A DNA stretch of 41,170 bases from a virus, in the IMG/VR virus record IMGVR_UViG_3300030116_003902, positions 1 through 41,170 of that record; one strand, given 5' to 3'. The notes under the pieces are model-generated. The model did no database searches and was not told the origin of the DNA. It worked only from the letters and a program-made list of their open reading frames with translations. Every line of letters begins with the position of its first letter. Position 1 is the stretch's first letter. Below are positions 1 through 6,572 of this stretch, piece by piece. Made by a program: the position numbers and the translations under genes.

Positions 1-34
1 CATTGTTTCACTTGGTTTCCACCTGAGAACCAAA

Positions 35-44
35 ACCATATGGT
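35..44. promoter_or_regulatory. ACCATATGGT palindrome, copy 1
   Basis: A perfect 10-base palindrome, the same core that recurs between genes up to about 3980. This copy lacks clear AAAGTC/GACTTT arms and has no TAAATTGGG-like box about 38-55 bases downstream, so it may be a degenerate or partial copy. It sits in the gene-free first 314 bases, where I see no credible coding sequence. Confidence 0.5.
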
Positions 45-141
45 CGGAGGTGGGACGCTTTCTTTTACATATTAAGCATCATCATCATTCATTGCGTTTC
101 ACCTCCATATGACCCGGCGGGGTGGGGCCAACCAATGACCC

Positions 142-204
142 ACCATATGGTTTGATTGTGGAGCAATCATAGTGACTTTGTAAACGTAGACACCTTAAAT
201 TGGG
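142..204 (+). promoter_or_regulatory. Palindrome cassette, copy 2, upstream of the first gene
   Basis: The core ACCATATGGT is at 142-151. It is followed by a small inverted repeat (TGATTG / CAATCA, about 153-169), GACTTT at 174-179 and the box CTTAAATTGGG at 194-204. The stretch from GACTTT to the box closely matches the copy at 2384-2414 (both contain CGTAGACACCTTA). It is probably a promoter/operator for the gene at 315. A TATA-like role for the CTTAAATT part is inference. Confidence 0.55.
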
Positions 205-314
205 TCTTTGGGTCGTTAGAATTGTCAGCGAGTGGAGAGAACCACTATTCCCGATGATGTGACATCGAGAGAAACCGATAAATTCGGGGAAAAAAAAACA
301 GGAAGTGAACAAAA

Positions 315-986
315 GTGAGTGAAACAAGCAAGAGCCTCAGTAAACTAATAACGGACGCAAACAACAGAATAGCACAATGGGATTTGTGGGAGCCGGACTA
401 TTACGATAAGTCCAACCGCCGACACAATTCCGCAAAGGAGCAGGTTGATGGCCTTAAGGAAGAAATTTCCAAAAAGGAAGCAGATATGTCAGAAGACGAC
501 ATCGCCTATTTCCTAAATATGTGTGAAACTGCATTTAGAGCCGCACCAAACGCCTCAAACAACGAACCCCCAATTATGAACAGGGGTAAGTCTGTTGTGA
601 CACCTAGAGTAAAGGGAATTAGAATGGAAATTGAGACATATGCCCAGAACGCATTTGAGTATATGTTGGAGAAGTTCCCCGGAATGCTACATCTTTACAG
701 AACTGCATGGAGTGATTCCGAAACTACAGGTGGTGAGTCATACGCAATTGCAGGTAAATCTGCAACTGATTTGGCAAAGCACGAAGCATCGGGATTGGCA
801 GACAAAGCAACAAGTCAGCCTTTCCGCGCTTTCCACAACAAAGCCCATGAAGAGGACACAAATGTGATTGTCGCAGAATTTGACGAAAGCAAGGAAGTGT
901 CTACCTTCACGACAGATGATGGTCTAACCCTAGTCACCTTGACTGCTTACAGGAATAAGCCATCTAAGGATGGGGGTGAGTCCTAG
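315..986 (+). CDS. Hypothetical protein, 223 aa
   Basis: I do not recognise this family. The reading frame is long and uninterrupted and starts with GTG; the only in-frame ATG choices lie far inside. The protein is hydrophilic, with a charged helical N-terminal third (KEEISKKEADMSEDDIAYFLN around residues 48-68), a GES/GKSA segment near residue 140 and a beta-like C-terminus. No membrane segment or signal peptide is seen. It stands alone: cassette copy 2 lies upstream, and a 13-bp stem-loop spans its stop codon. It is probably an early or accessory protein, judged only by its place outside the packed virion operon. Confidence 0.75.
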   Translation: MSETSKSLSKLITDANNRIAQWDLWEPDYYDKSNRRHNSAKEQVDGLKEEISKKEADMSEDDIAYFLNMCETAFRAAPNASNNEPPIMNRGKSVVTPRVKGIRMEIETYAQNAFEYMLEKFPGMLHLYRTAWSDSETTGGESYAIAGKSATDLAKHEASGLADKATSQPFRAFHNKAHEEDTNVIVAEFDESKEVSTFTTDDGLTLVTLTAYRNKPSKDGGES

Positions 987-1004
987 AGTAATCTAGGATT
1001 CACC
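975..1004 (+). terminator. Stem-loop over the stop codon of the first gene
   Basis: GGTGAGTCCTAGA at 975-987 pairs with TCTAGGATTCACC at 992-1004 around a GTAA loop, 13 pairs including one G-U. The stem includes the TAG stop of the gene at 315. A 3'-end or RNA-stability element is likely. No long T tract follows, so termination itself is inferred. Confidence 0.55.
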
Positions 1005-1049
1005 TTCTGACGTAATCTCCACTCGCTGGCACTCGGAGATTTAGTCAAT

Positions 1050-1083
1050 TTGAGAAATTTGGTGGTTTTGCAAGTTTCTCAAA
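1050..1083 (+). terminator. TTTGAGAAA / TTTCTCAAA hairpin
   Basis: A nine-base inverted repeat (1050-1058 and 1075-1083) lies in the intergenic space between the genes at 315 and 1217. It could be a second 3' hairpin of the upstream gene or part of the regulatory region before the cassette at 1111. Confidence 0.35.
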
Positions 1084-1110
1084 CACCCAAGTTAAGGTCA
1101 CTACGATTAC

Positions 1111-1179
1111 AAAGTATCTGTTCGCTTTGCTCAGACCATATGGTTCTAGGACTTTAGTAGAAGAACCCCATATATTGGG
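1111..1179 (+). promoter_or_regulatory. Palindrome cassette, copy 3
   Basis: A partial left arm AAAGTA is at 1111, the core ACCATATGGT at 1135-1144, the right arm GACTTT at 1150-1155 and the box CATATATTGGGA ends at 1180. The GGG of the box is about 38 bases from the core centre, as in copies 4 and 6. The gene start at 1217 is 40 bases further on. This layout suggests a promoter with a dimeric-regulator site upstream. Confidence 0.55.
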
Positions 1180-1216
1180 ACTCGGAAGGCTTAGTGTCGT
1201 AAGAGAGGCGTAAACA

Positions 1217-1603
1217 ATGTTGAGTAGCGAAGATAATGAGAAAATAATGATTATCATGACTAATATGCATCAGGCAATGGAGCAGATTGCTGAGTATTGG
1301 GTTCATGTGGCTGAGATGTCTGTTAGTCAGACAATGGAGAGTAGGCTTTTCCAAAGAGAGGGATTGTCTAGAGTGAAAATATGGAAAACTATCTCTGATA
1401 GTGCTATTCGTGTGGAGTGGAAGCCCAGAACCTTGTCAGAATCTCAAATGTATAGTATAGCACAGTCTAGAGCAAGTGCTTGCTCCCCAGAAGCCAAACT
1501 TCGCCTCATCCAAGAAATGTTCGATGGGTATGAACAGGCGGATATCGAGAAACTCAAGAAATCCATCGAAGCACAGAAGAAAAGGAGGGAGAGGTATAGT
1601 TAG
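1217..1603 (+). CDS. Hypothetical small helical protein, 128 aa
   Basis: This family is unrecognised. The protein is Met- and charge-rich and mostly helical. Its N-terminal part (MLSSEDNEKIMIIMTNMHQA) could form an amphipathic helix, and its last 30 residues are a Lys/Glu/Arg-rich helix ending in KKRRERYS, suggesting nucleic-acid contact. The ATG start was chosen because it is the first ATG after the cassette box, preceded by GAGAGGCG. It is a single-gene unit flanked by cassette copy 3 and a strong hairpin at 1641. No enzyme motif is visible. Confidence 0.8.
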   Translation: MLSSEDNEKIMIIMTNMHQAMEQIAEYWVHVAEMSVSQTMESRLFQREGLSRVKIWKTISDSAIRVEWKPRTLSESQMYSIAQSRASACSPEAKLRLIQEMFDGYEQADIEKLKKSIEAQKKRRERYS

Positions 1604-1640
1604 ACTCGACGATGACTGCTAGATAGTCACGGACACAGTT

Positions 1641-1671
1641 GGGCATAGGGAGAACGCCTCCCCCTATGTCC
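1641..1671 (+). terminator. GC-rich hairpin after the gene at 1217
   Basis: CATAGGG (1644-1650) pairs with CCCTATG (1662-1668), extended outward by GGG/TCC with one wobble. It lies about 40 bases past the stop codon and before cassette copy 4, which fits a transcription terminator or 3'-end stabiliser. Confidence 0.55.
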
Positions 1672-1700
1672 TTCTGTGGTTTTCGGGTCGCTTTTTTACC

Positions 1701-1759
1701 AAAGTCTTTAGCGACCATATGGTGTGAGAGACTTTAGTAAGACACGCCCTCAAATTGGG
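1701..1759 (+). promoter_or_regulatory. Palindrome cassette, copy 4 (best symmetric copy)
   Basis: The left arm AAAGTC is at 1701-1706, the core ACCATATGGT at 1714-1723 and the right arm GACTTT at 1730-1735, giving an imperfect inverted repeat of about 40 bases. CTCAAATTGGG follows at 1749-1759. The arms lie 12.5 and 11.5 bases from the centre. It precedes the gene at 1817 and is a probable operator plus promoter. Confidence 0.6.
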
Positions 1760-1816
1760 TTGTTTTCGTTATTTTACTGTTGGAGTGGGGCCACAACAAC
1801 ATACGGATGTGATGAA

Positions 1817-2287
1817 ATGAATAAGAAGGAATGGAATGATTGGCTTATGTCAATTTGGGGAGTATTACTCTCCAAGTTGCCAGCAGAAGGCGAACCCAAG
1901 AATGCTCTACTAAGGAGTCTCACAGGATGGGACTTTGAGGTAGGGATGGAGATGAAGGATTTCAGAGATTTGGAGATTTTCAAGACTAAGGATGATAGGA
2001 TTGACTTTCAGAATACTATGAATTTCTACAAGGTCAAACCCCCTCGCGGGGATTGGGCGAAGTTGTCCGAATCCCAGAAAACTAAGATTCTGGACTTCCG
2101 AAGTCATATGGAGAAGTCCGGGGTTGCGAAATATCTCGATGACCATTATCCGGGATTCTTCGATTTGGTTCTGAGAAGAAATGGGGATGGATTCGGAAAG
2201 GGGCAGTCGTGGATTGACTCAATCGAGACTTCCATCATTCGGAGATGGGTTTCCGAGAAGAAAAAGAAGTCGGAGGGCAAAAAGTAG
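1817..2287 (+). CDS. Hypothetical protein, 156 aa
   Basis: This family is unrecognised. The frame is open upstream to a GTG at 1724, but that region is the conserved cassette. The ATG at 1817, preceded by GGATGTGATGA, is therefore the better start. The protein begins with a Trp-rich helical stretch (MNKKEWNDWLMSIWGVLLSK); its middle is mixed and charged, and it ends in a Lys-rich tail (SEKKKKSEGKK). Trp-rich N-termini recur in this genome, but this one lacks the ILK tag. It is a single-gene unit between cassettes. Confidence 0.75.
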   Translation: MNKKEWNDWLMSIWGVLLSKLPAEGEPKNALLRSLTGWDFEVGMEMKDFRDLEIFKTKDDRIDFQNTMNFYKVKPPRGDWAKLSESQKTKILDFRSHMEKSGVAKYLDDHYPGFFDLVLRRNGDGFGKGQSWIDSIETSIIRRWVSEKKKKSEGKK

Positions 2288-2330
2288 GTTGGTGGTGGCC
2301 CCACACCACACCTACCCTCCGATTTCGGAG
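2284..2330 (+). terminator. Two tandem hairpins after the gene at 1817
   Basis: GTAGGTTGGTGGTG (from 2284) pairs with CACCACACCTAC (ending 2315) with a two-base bulge. CTCCGA (2317-2322) then pairs with TCGGAG (2325-2330). The first stem overlaps the stop codon. They separate this gene from cassette copy 5 and are probable 3'-end signals. Confidence 0.5.
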
Positions 2331-2342
2331 TTTGTTAATACT

Positions 2343-2414
2343 AAAGTCCTACAAACCATATGGTTTGAGATTCATCTCATAGAGACTTTGTATTCGTAGA
2401 CACCTTATGTTGGG
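2343..2414 (+). promoter_or_regulatory. Palindrome cassette, copy 5 (long variant)
   Basis: AAAGTC is at 2343-2348, ACCATATGGT at 2355-2364, an inserted small palindrome GAGATTCATCTC at about 2367-2378, GACTTT at 2384-2389 and the box CACCTTATGTTGGGA up to 2415. The insert moves the box about 15 bases further out than in copies 3, 4 and 6. It is very similar to copy 2 from GACTTT onward. Confidence 0.55.
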
Positions 2415-2433
2415 ACGTTTGTTTGTTAGAGTT

Positions 2434-2724
2434 GTGTCACGAACTAAGACAGTATGGATGTGTAGCCCCAATCTAGAACACCCCGAACCAATTAAAGTGT
2501 ATGGAGATATAATACGAAGAGTGGAAGTATTTGAAACTCGTCAGCAAGCACAAGATTATGTTGATGAGCAACAGGATAGTTATGTTTACTCAAAACTAGT
2601 TGAGGCCGGAAAATTGACCGGAACTCAAAGAGGCGATGGTCGGAGAATCATCGAGGAAATGAGAGAATTGGTAAAAATCCGCAGATGGAAAATCGTAGAC
2701 TCCACCATTACTAAAAGATGGTGA
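2434..2724 (+). CDS. Hypothetical protein, 96 aa
   Basis: This family is unrecognised. The frame is open from an ATG at 2407, but that ATG is inside the conserved cassette box, so the GTG at 2434 (VSRTKTVWMCSP) is preferred; an ATG at 2455 is another option. The sequence has alternating beta and helix features: IIRRVEVFETRQQAQDYVDEQ looks like a strand followed by a helix. It ends in a basic segment, VKIRRWKIVDSTITKRW. It is a single-gene unit followed by a very strong hairpin. No catalytic motif is seen. Confidence 0.65.
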   Translation: MSRTKTVWMCSPNLEHPEPIKVYGDIIRRVEVFETRQQAQDYVDEQQDSYVYSKLVEAGKLTGTQRGDGRRIIEEMRELVKIRRWKIVDSTITKRW

Positions 2725-2731
2725 AATAGTT

Positions 2732-2758
2732 GGGTCTGGGGGCTTCGGCCCCCGACCC
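2732..2758 (+). terminator. Strong GC hairpin with TTCG loop
   Basis: GGGTCTGGGGGC (2732-2743) pairs with GCCCCCGACCC (2748-2758) around a TTCG tetraloop, with one bulged T. It lies directly after the stop codon of the gene ending at 2724. This is the most stable hairpin in the window and a probable terminator. Confidence 0.7.
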
Positions 2759-2779
2759 TTCTTGAAGACTCGATTTACG

Positions 2780-2837
2780 AAAGTCTTTCGACCCATATGG
2801 TGTTAGAGACTTTTGTAAGAAACAGCCTCAAAATGGG
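2780..2837 (+). promoter_or_regulatory. Palindrome cassette, copy 6
   Basis: AAAGTC at 2780-2785 and GACTTT at 2808-2813 lie symmetrically, 11.5 bases either side of the CATATG centre (core CCCATATGGT 2792-2801). The box CCTCAAAATGGGA follows, its GGG at 2835-2837. The first start codon downstream, at 2857, is only 20 bases further, so it should drive the four-gene run 2857-3804. Confidence 0.6.
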
Positions 2838-2856
2838 ACTTTAGTTTACTTTAATC

Positions 2857-2946
2857 ATGCCAAGAAAATGTGCTAAGTGTGGTTCGGACATGACCCTAAG
2901 AGTGTCAACCAAGAATGGATGCTGTAAGATTGTGGTGATGAGATGA
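2857..2946 (+). CDS. 29-aa zinc-knuckle microprotein
   Basis: A short frame reads MPRKCAKCGSDMTLRVST and then a C-C pair. The CxxCG knuckle plus a second CC gives four cysteines, typical of a minimal zinc ribbon. It is supported by position: it is the first gene after cassette copy 6, and its stop overlaps the next start by ATGA, the usual coupling in this genome. A role in nucleic-acid or protein binding is inferred only from the cysteines. Confidence 0.55.
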   Translation: MPRKCAKCGSDMTLRVSTKNGCCKIVVMR

Positions 2947-3200
2947 TTCAGCATAGTTTCATTTGTTATTGTGGATTTGAAACTCCACCAACTGATGACA
3001 TTCCCTTCAAGCCTATGCTTGAAGTGTTAAAGGAGCATCAAGTGGTTTGTGAGTTTAAGCCGGATTGGTCTGATGAGACTGTGGCTCAATTATTAGCAGG
3101 GAGAAAGATAGTTCCTGTCTCCAAACTAATCAGAAAAGGGAAGAAAACTGTTGATTGTTATTCTAATAATCTTCTGAGGCTTATGGAGGAAGAAGAATGA
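2943..3200 (+). CDS. Small C2HC zinc-finger-like protein, 85 aa
   Basis: The pattern CYCG near residue 9 followed by HQVVC about 25 residues later gives a possible Cys-Cys-His-Cys metal site. The rest is helical and charged and ends LMEEEE. It overlaps both neighbours by four bases, so it is part of a coupled four-gene run (2857-3804). The family is unrecognised. DNA binding is possible, but so is a structural zinc in a protein-interaction domain. Confidence 0.75.
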   Translation: MIQHSFICYCGFETPPTDDIPFKPMLEVLKEHQVVCEFKPDWSDETVAQLLAGRKIVPVSKLIRKGKKTVDCYSNNLLRLMEEEE

Positions 3201-3505
3201 AAGATACTGAAATTCGATGGATGGGGAATATTGCATTGGAAGTTAAGGGAAGTGCCGCACATGAAGCAGAACTTTTGTTTAAAGGCATAATGGAACTCAA
3301 TGATAAGATATTTGACATGATGGAAAAGAGAAAGCAATGTGTCGAACAACTAACTGAGATAATTAGTTTGGAGACAACGACTCTCGATAAGAATGCTTAT
3401 CGGATTATGCGCTATTTGTCGAGAATAATGTATTTTGATACTGAAATCCCATTCCAACAAAAGCGACTTGATAGTCTGTTTCTTGAGATGAAGGAGGGAG
3501 AATAA
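3197..3505 (+). CDS. Hypothetical coiled-coil protein, 102 aa
   Basis: This family is unrecognised. Residues 20-60 and 75-102 have heptad-like spacing of Leu, Ile and Met with many charged residues (AELLFKGIMELNDKIFDMME), which suggests a helical hairpin or coiled coil. It starts within ATGA of the upstream gene, and its stop overlaps the next start (TAATG). No metal site or enzyme motif is seen. Confidence 0.75.
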   Translation: MKDTEIRWMGNIALEVKGSAAHEAELLFKGIMELNDKIFDMMEKRKQCVEQLTEIISLETTTLDKNAYRIMRYLSRIMYFDTEIPFQQKRLDSLFLEMKEGE

Positions 3506-3804
3506 TGCCATTACTCAGTTATTGTGAACCCAATGGAAGAATAGATACTGACTATGTGCCTACAGTCAGAGTTATGGATAGTGCCGGAAAACAACTCTGG
3601 ATTCCTGTTTGGCATGGAGTTGTGTTTCAATCCAATGGTGCGAATGTTGCCTATGTGAGAGAAGGTCGGGTTCATGTGTATAAGCCATATTGGAATATGT
3701 ATTCTCAGTCTACTAACAAGTATCTATTGCAATTTTTGAGAGAATCATCAATTGATGATATCAGGAAGAAAGTCAAATCGGGGGAATATATCGAATTAGA
3801 GTGA
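3505..3804 (+). CDS. Hypothetical beta-rich protein, 99 aa
   Basis: This family is unrecognised. Alternating hydrophobic residues (TVRVMD, LWIPVWHGVVFQ, NVAYVREGRVHVY) indicate a small beta-barrel or SH3-like fold, followed by a helix (SSIDDIRKKVKSGEYIE). It is the last gene of the left cluster and is followed by a strong hairpin at 3813. Its start overlaps the previous stop. Confidence 0.75.
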   Translation: MPLLSYCEPNGRIDTDYVPTVRVMDSAGKQLWIPVWHGVVFQSNGANVAYVREGRVHVYKPYWNMYSQSTNKYLLQFLRESSIDDIRKKVKSGEYIELE

Positions 3805-3812
3805 TACTATAC

Positions 3813-3846
3813 GGAGAGGGGGTTCTTGGCACATTGCCCCCTCTCC
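3813..3846 (+). terminator. Perfect 10-bp GC hairpin ending the left cluster
   Basis: GGAGAGGGGG (3813-3822) and CCCCCTCTCC (3837-3846) are perfectly complementary around a 14-base loop. It lies nine bases after the stop of the gene ending at 3804 and is the probable terminator of the 2857-3804 run. Confidence 0.65.
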
Positions 3847-3888
3847 AAACACTTTAATGAAGTCTCAATTTCTGGGCTTGTCATTACG

Positions 3889-3980
3889 AAAGTCTTGCAA
3901 CCATATGGTATCAATGTAAAAATAATACATTGTTTGGATAGGCATTTGCCCTACTCAAAATAACAATGCAACCATATGGG
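3889..3980 (+). promoter_or_regulatory. Palindrome cassette, copy 7, with two cores
   Basis: AAAGTC is at 3889-3894 and ACCATATGGT at 3900-3909, then a hairpin CAATGTA / TACATTG (3912-3918, 3926-3932) and a second core ACCATATGGG at 3971-3980, followed by GGCC-GAA-GGCC. It is the last cassette before the long AT-rich region and is not followed closely by a gene, so it may regulate the late operon from a distance or mark the edge of an origin. Confidence 0.5.
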
Positions 3981-3984
3981 CCGA

Positions 3985-4450
3985 AGGCCAAAAAAAATTT
4001 TTTTGATTTGTTTTTTTGAGTGTTTTATTTTGTTTGTTTTTTTAGATTATCTATAGGCCAACCGTTCAGTTCCAAATAAACAAACAAATTATTTAAACAA
4101 ATAAATTAGTTTGGCCGCCCGTTAATCCTAACAATACAAATAAACAAACAAATATAATTAATCGCGCCCTCTAATCATTAAGAATACACATACACACCGT
4201 TCAAATAAACAATACAGAATAAAATACATTCTTTTTTTGATTGCGCCTTCTCACAAATAATATTGTGAAACCGTTCAAACAAATTAATTTGTTCATATTA
4301 TATTTTTAAATTGGGAATACAAATATTTTGATTAAATTTTTTTCGCTAGTGGCAAAAAAATGACAGCCCATTTTTTGAAAAAAGCGAGTTTAATTAATTT
4401 TACCCTTGTTTTCCTAAACAAGAAAAAGATAAAGGGTTCTTCTCCTTACG
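3985..4450. other. AT-rich non-coding region with iterated words (candidate origin or late promoter)
   Basis: No gene is seen here. The 16-mer AAATAAACAAACAAAT occurs identically at 4074-4089 and 4138-4153. CCGTTCA occurs at 4062, 4197 and 4271. ATCGCGCC and ATTGCGCC, each followed by CTCT or TTCT, occur at about 4160 and 4239. A hairpin TCACAA/TTGTGA is at 4251-4268. TTTTAAATTGGGAA at about 4305 resembles the box of the left cassettes and lies about 145 bases before the late operon. Iterons of an origin, a promoter array or a packaging site are all possible. Confidence 0.45.
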
Positions 4451-4457
4451 ACATGGC

Positions 4458-5072
4458 ATGGCTAACCGATGGTTTGACCTTCTAAGGAGTTCTGGTAGTA
4501 TAGGAACAGGGGGAGGAACCGGGGTTAGCGCACTATTCAACAATCAGACAGGTGGCACTACCCTAAAACCAAAAAAGAAAAGGAAAGAGAAGCCATTTCG
4601 GGGAGTATTAATTAGAAAGATGCCAGCAAAAGATAGACGATACAAGATAAAACCCGAAGATATCAAACTAATGAAGAAATTGAGGGATGATGGTTTATCC
4701 TATGCGGCTGTTGCTAGGATATTAACAGAAGAACACAATATACCCATTCATGGCTCAACCGTTGCATATTGGACAGACCCGGAATATCAAAGAAAGATGA
4801 GAGAGAAAAACGCAAAACGCCGGGTTATACCGGGTTCCGCAGAACACGCTCACAAGATTAAACGAGATATGGATAAGAGGAAGGAAAATTGGGAAGAAGA
4901 CCCAGATATGAAAAGAAGGCATCTGATACAATCACGATTAAATGACAAAAGGCCACTAAAGGATGGTGTCACTCCACGGACTGTGCATACTATTGAGGGA
5001 AGACCCGTAGAGGAAGCAATCGAGGAATTAGAGAGTGGTAGGCTAAAGAGAAAGAATAGGAAGATTGATTGA
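4458..5072 (+). CDS. Helix-turn-helix protein with divergent WFDLLR tag, 204 aa
   Basis: This is the first gene of the long virion operon. The N-terminus MANRWFDLLRSSG is a divergent form of the tag that begins about twenty proteins here. Residues 30-55 are very basic (PKKKRKEKPF). About residues 70-115 read as a helix-turn-helix (LMKKLRDDGLSYAAVARILT, then HGSTVAYW), like resolvase or transposase HTH domains. The C-terminal half is charged and helical. It probably binds DNA; it could be a regulator, a packaging factor or an internal virion DNA-binding protein. The start lies seven bases after an acgac motif; an overlapping out-of-frame ATG at 4453 was rejected. Confidence 0.8.
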   Translation: MANRWFDLLRSSGSIGTGGGTGVSALFNNQTGGTTLKPKKKRKEKPFRGVLIRKMPAKDRRYKIKPEDIKLMKKLRDDGLSYAAVARILTEEHNIPIHGSTVAYWTDPEYQRKMREKNAKRRVIPGSAEHAHKIKRDMDKRKENWEEDPDMKRRHLIQSRLNDKRPLKDGVTPRTVHTIEGRPVEEAIEELESGRLKRKNRKID

Positions 5073-5073
5073 T

Positions 5074-6258
5074 ATGTGGTTTTCAATTCTCAAGGATGAG
5101 AGATTCAAACAGAAGGTAAAGGAACAACAATATGAAAATGACTTTGATGAGCATCCTACTAAGGTAGGCCCAGATGCAGAAACCACGATGTATCAAAGAA
5201 AGGATAAATCTGGAGAATATCGAAGAACAGGAAAAGCACCTGTATGGGAAAAATTTGGTATTGCTCAAGGTTTAGCCGCAGAAACCTTCCGAAGAGAAGG
5301 ATGGAAGAGAGTAAACACGCTTAAGGGTAAAGGATGGGTAATGGAAGTTCAAGCACCCGAAACAAATCAGGGAGACAAATATTCATCCCAATTGCTAATT
5401 CCCCTAAAGAAACAGAAATACAAGAAAAGAACTTCTGCTAAAACACAACCTAGAGAAAGGAGAGTAAGAGATATTCCACAAGGGCCAAGACAAGATGAGG
5501 ACTATGAAAAATGGTGGAAGAAAATGAAACCACAAGAGAGGGCAAATTGGAGAGAGACTGTGGTAGATACTAATGTGCCTCAAAAAGTTGTGCCTACCGG
5601 AACTACTGAAGTAGAGAGCCTAAATGAGACTTATAGTTGGGATGAGAAAGATTGGATAGTTATGAGGCAAAGTGGATTTGTTATCTTGGATAAGGATTGG
5701 AAGGATATTTCCTTAGACACCGAACAACCACATTTGTGTATGCATCCAATTTTCATGCCACATGATGTTTATGGAAAAAGAGTAGACTTCCCAAATTGGG
5801 TGGATAACTATGATAAAGTTAGACTCACTAATATGAATCAAGACTACTTTGGCACACTTTGCATAGAAGTTGAATCTAAGTCAGCAACAGGAAAACCCAT
5901 TGGAGATGCTTATGCGGCTTTAGCATTGGCAATAAAACCGCAGAATATTAATATGACCTTTAACGAACTTGGTCATATGACAGGATTTGAATTCAAGGAG
6001 TTTGCCCATGAACAGATTCGACATAAGGATAAATATGCTATTATGCCGTATGAAAATGCTTGGGATAGTCGTAAGCAGTTTCCAGAATATTATGATATGC
6101 TTGTTAAGGTGTCCTTAGTAGGACAAGGACATTTCAGAGATGAAGATTTCGTAAAGCCAGCAGAAGAGAGGGTTTGGCCCAAATTCCCAGAAAAGGGAAT
6201 GTATCTAATTAATGGAAATTGGGAGGCTATGGATGGCGTGGGAGATGAAGAAGAATGA
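5074..6258 (+). CDS. Hypothetical ILK-tagged protein, 394 aa
   Basis: The family is unrecognised. With the ATG at 5074 the protein begins MWFSILKDERF, a tag form without the usual second residue; an in-frame TTG at 5065 would add three residues. The first 180 residues are basic and polar, and the rest looks globular with many aromatic residues (for example LCMHPIFMPHDVYGKRVDF). It ends acidic (GVGDEEE), because the purine-rich region also forms the ribosome site of the next gene, whose ATG overlaps its stop. It is a candidate internal virion protein. Confidence 0.85.
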   Translation: MWFSILKDERFKQKVKEQQYENDFDEHPTKVGPDAETTMYQRKDKSGEYRRTGKAPVWEKFGIAQGLAAETFRREGWKRVNTLKGKGWVMEVQAPETNQGDKYSSQLLIPLKKQKYKKRTSAKTQPRERRVRDIPQGPRQDEDYEKWWKKMKPQERANWRETVVDTNVPQKVVPTGTTEVESLNETYSWDEKDWIVMRQSGFVILDKDWKDISLDTEQPHLCMHPIFMPHDVYGKRVDFPNWVDNYDKVRLTNMNQDYFGTLCIEVESKSATGKPIGDAYAALALAIKPQNINMTFNELGHMTGFEFKEFAHEQIRHKDKYAIMPYENAWDSRKQFPEYYDMLVKVSLVGQGHFRDEDFVKPAEERVWPKFPEKGMYLINGNWEAMDGVGDEEE

Positions 6259-6572
6259 GTTGGGAAAGTATTTTGAAAAGGCGCAGTTATTGTCTTGAGG
6301 GAGTGGCAAGGGATTTGTTCAAATTAGATTTAAAATACTTTTATTATTGGCTTCAAAACGCGACTCCATACGATAAACAGATGGTGAGTGGAGAGTTAGA
6401 TGAGAAACAACTCATGGAGATTGTTATGGACTCAATTGGAGAAATTGCAAGATATCGTGATAAAGGTAGAATAGATAACCAGCGATACATAGAACTCACG
6501 GAAGAGTATGAAAAGATAATAGATGACATAAAAAATTGTAAAGACGTAAAGAATTGGGATGATGGAAAATGA
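6255..6572 (+). CDS. ILK-tagged small helical protein, 105 aa
   Basis: It begins MSWESILKRRSY, a canonical tag. The remainder is helical with aromatic residues (DLKYFYYWLQNATPYDK) and a C-terminal coiled stretch (ELTEEYEKIIDDIKNC). Both ends overlap neighbours by ATGA, so translation is coupled. No enzyme motif is seen. Its membership in the tagged set is the main information available. Confidence 0.85.
   Translation: MSWESILKRRSYCLEGVARDLFKLDLKYFYYWLQNATPYDKQMVSGELDEKQLMEIVMDSIGEIARYRDKGRIDNQRYIELTEEYEKIIDDIKNCKDVKNWDDGK

Noticed and set aside
85-327. Minus-strand open frame in the left non-coding region
   Set aside because: It runs across the conserved cassette and into the gene at 315, has low-complexity composition and no ribosome site. 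All other minus-strand frames are likewise antisense to well-supported genes.
1724-1816. Upstream extension of the gene at 1817 from a GTG
   Set aside because: These bases form the conserved cassette (right arm and TTGGG box), so coding here is unlikely.
2407-2433. ATG start for the gene placed at 2434
   Set aside because: This ATG is part of the CACCTTATGTTGGGA box shared with other cassettes; the GTG at 2434 is preferred, though not proven.
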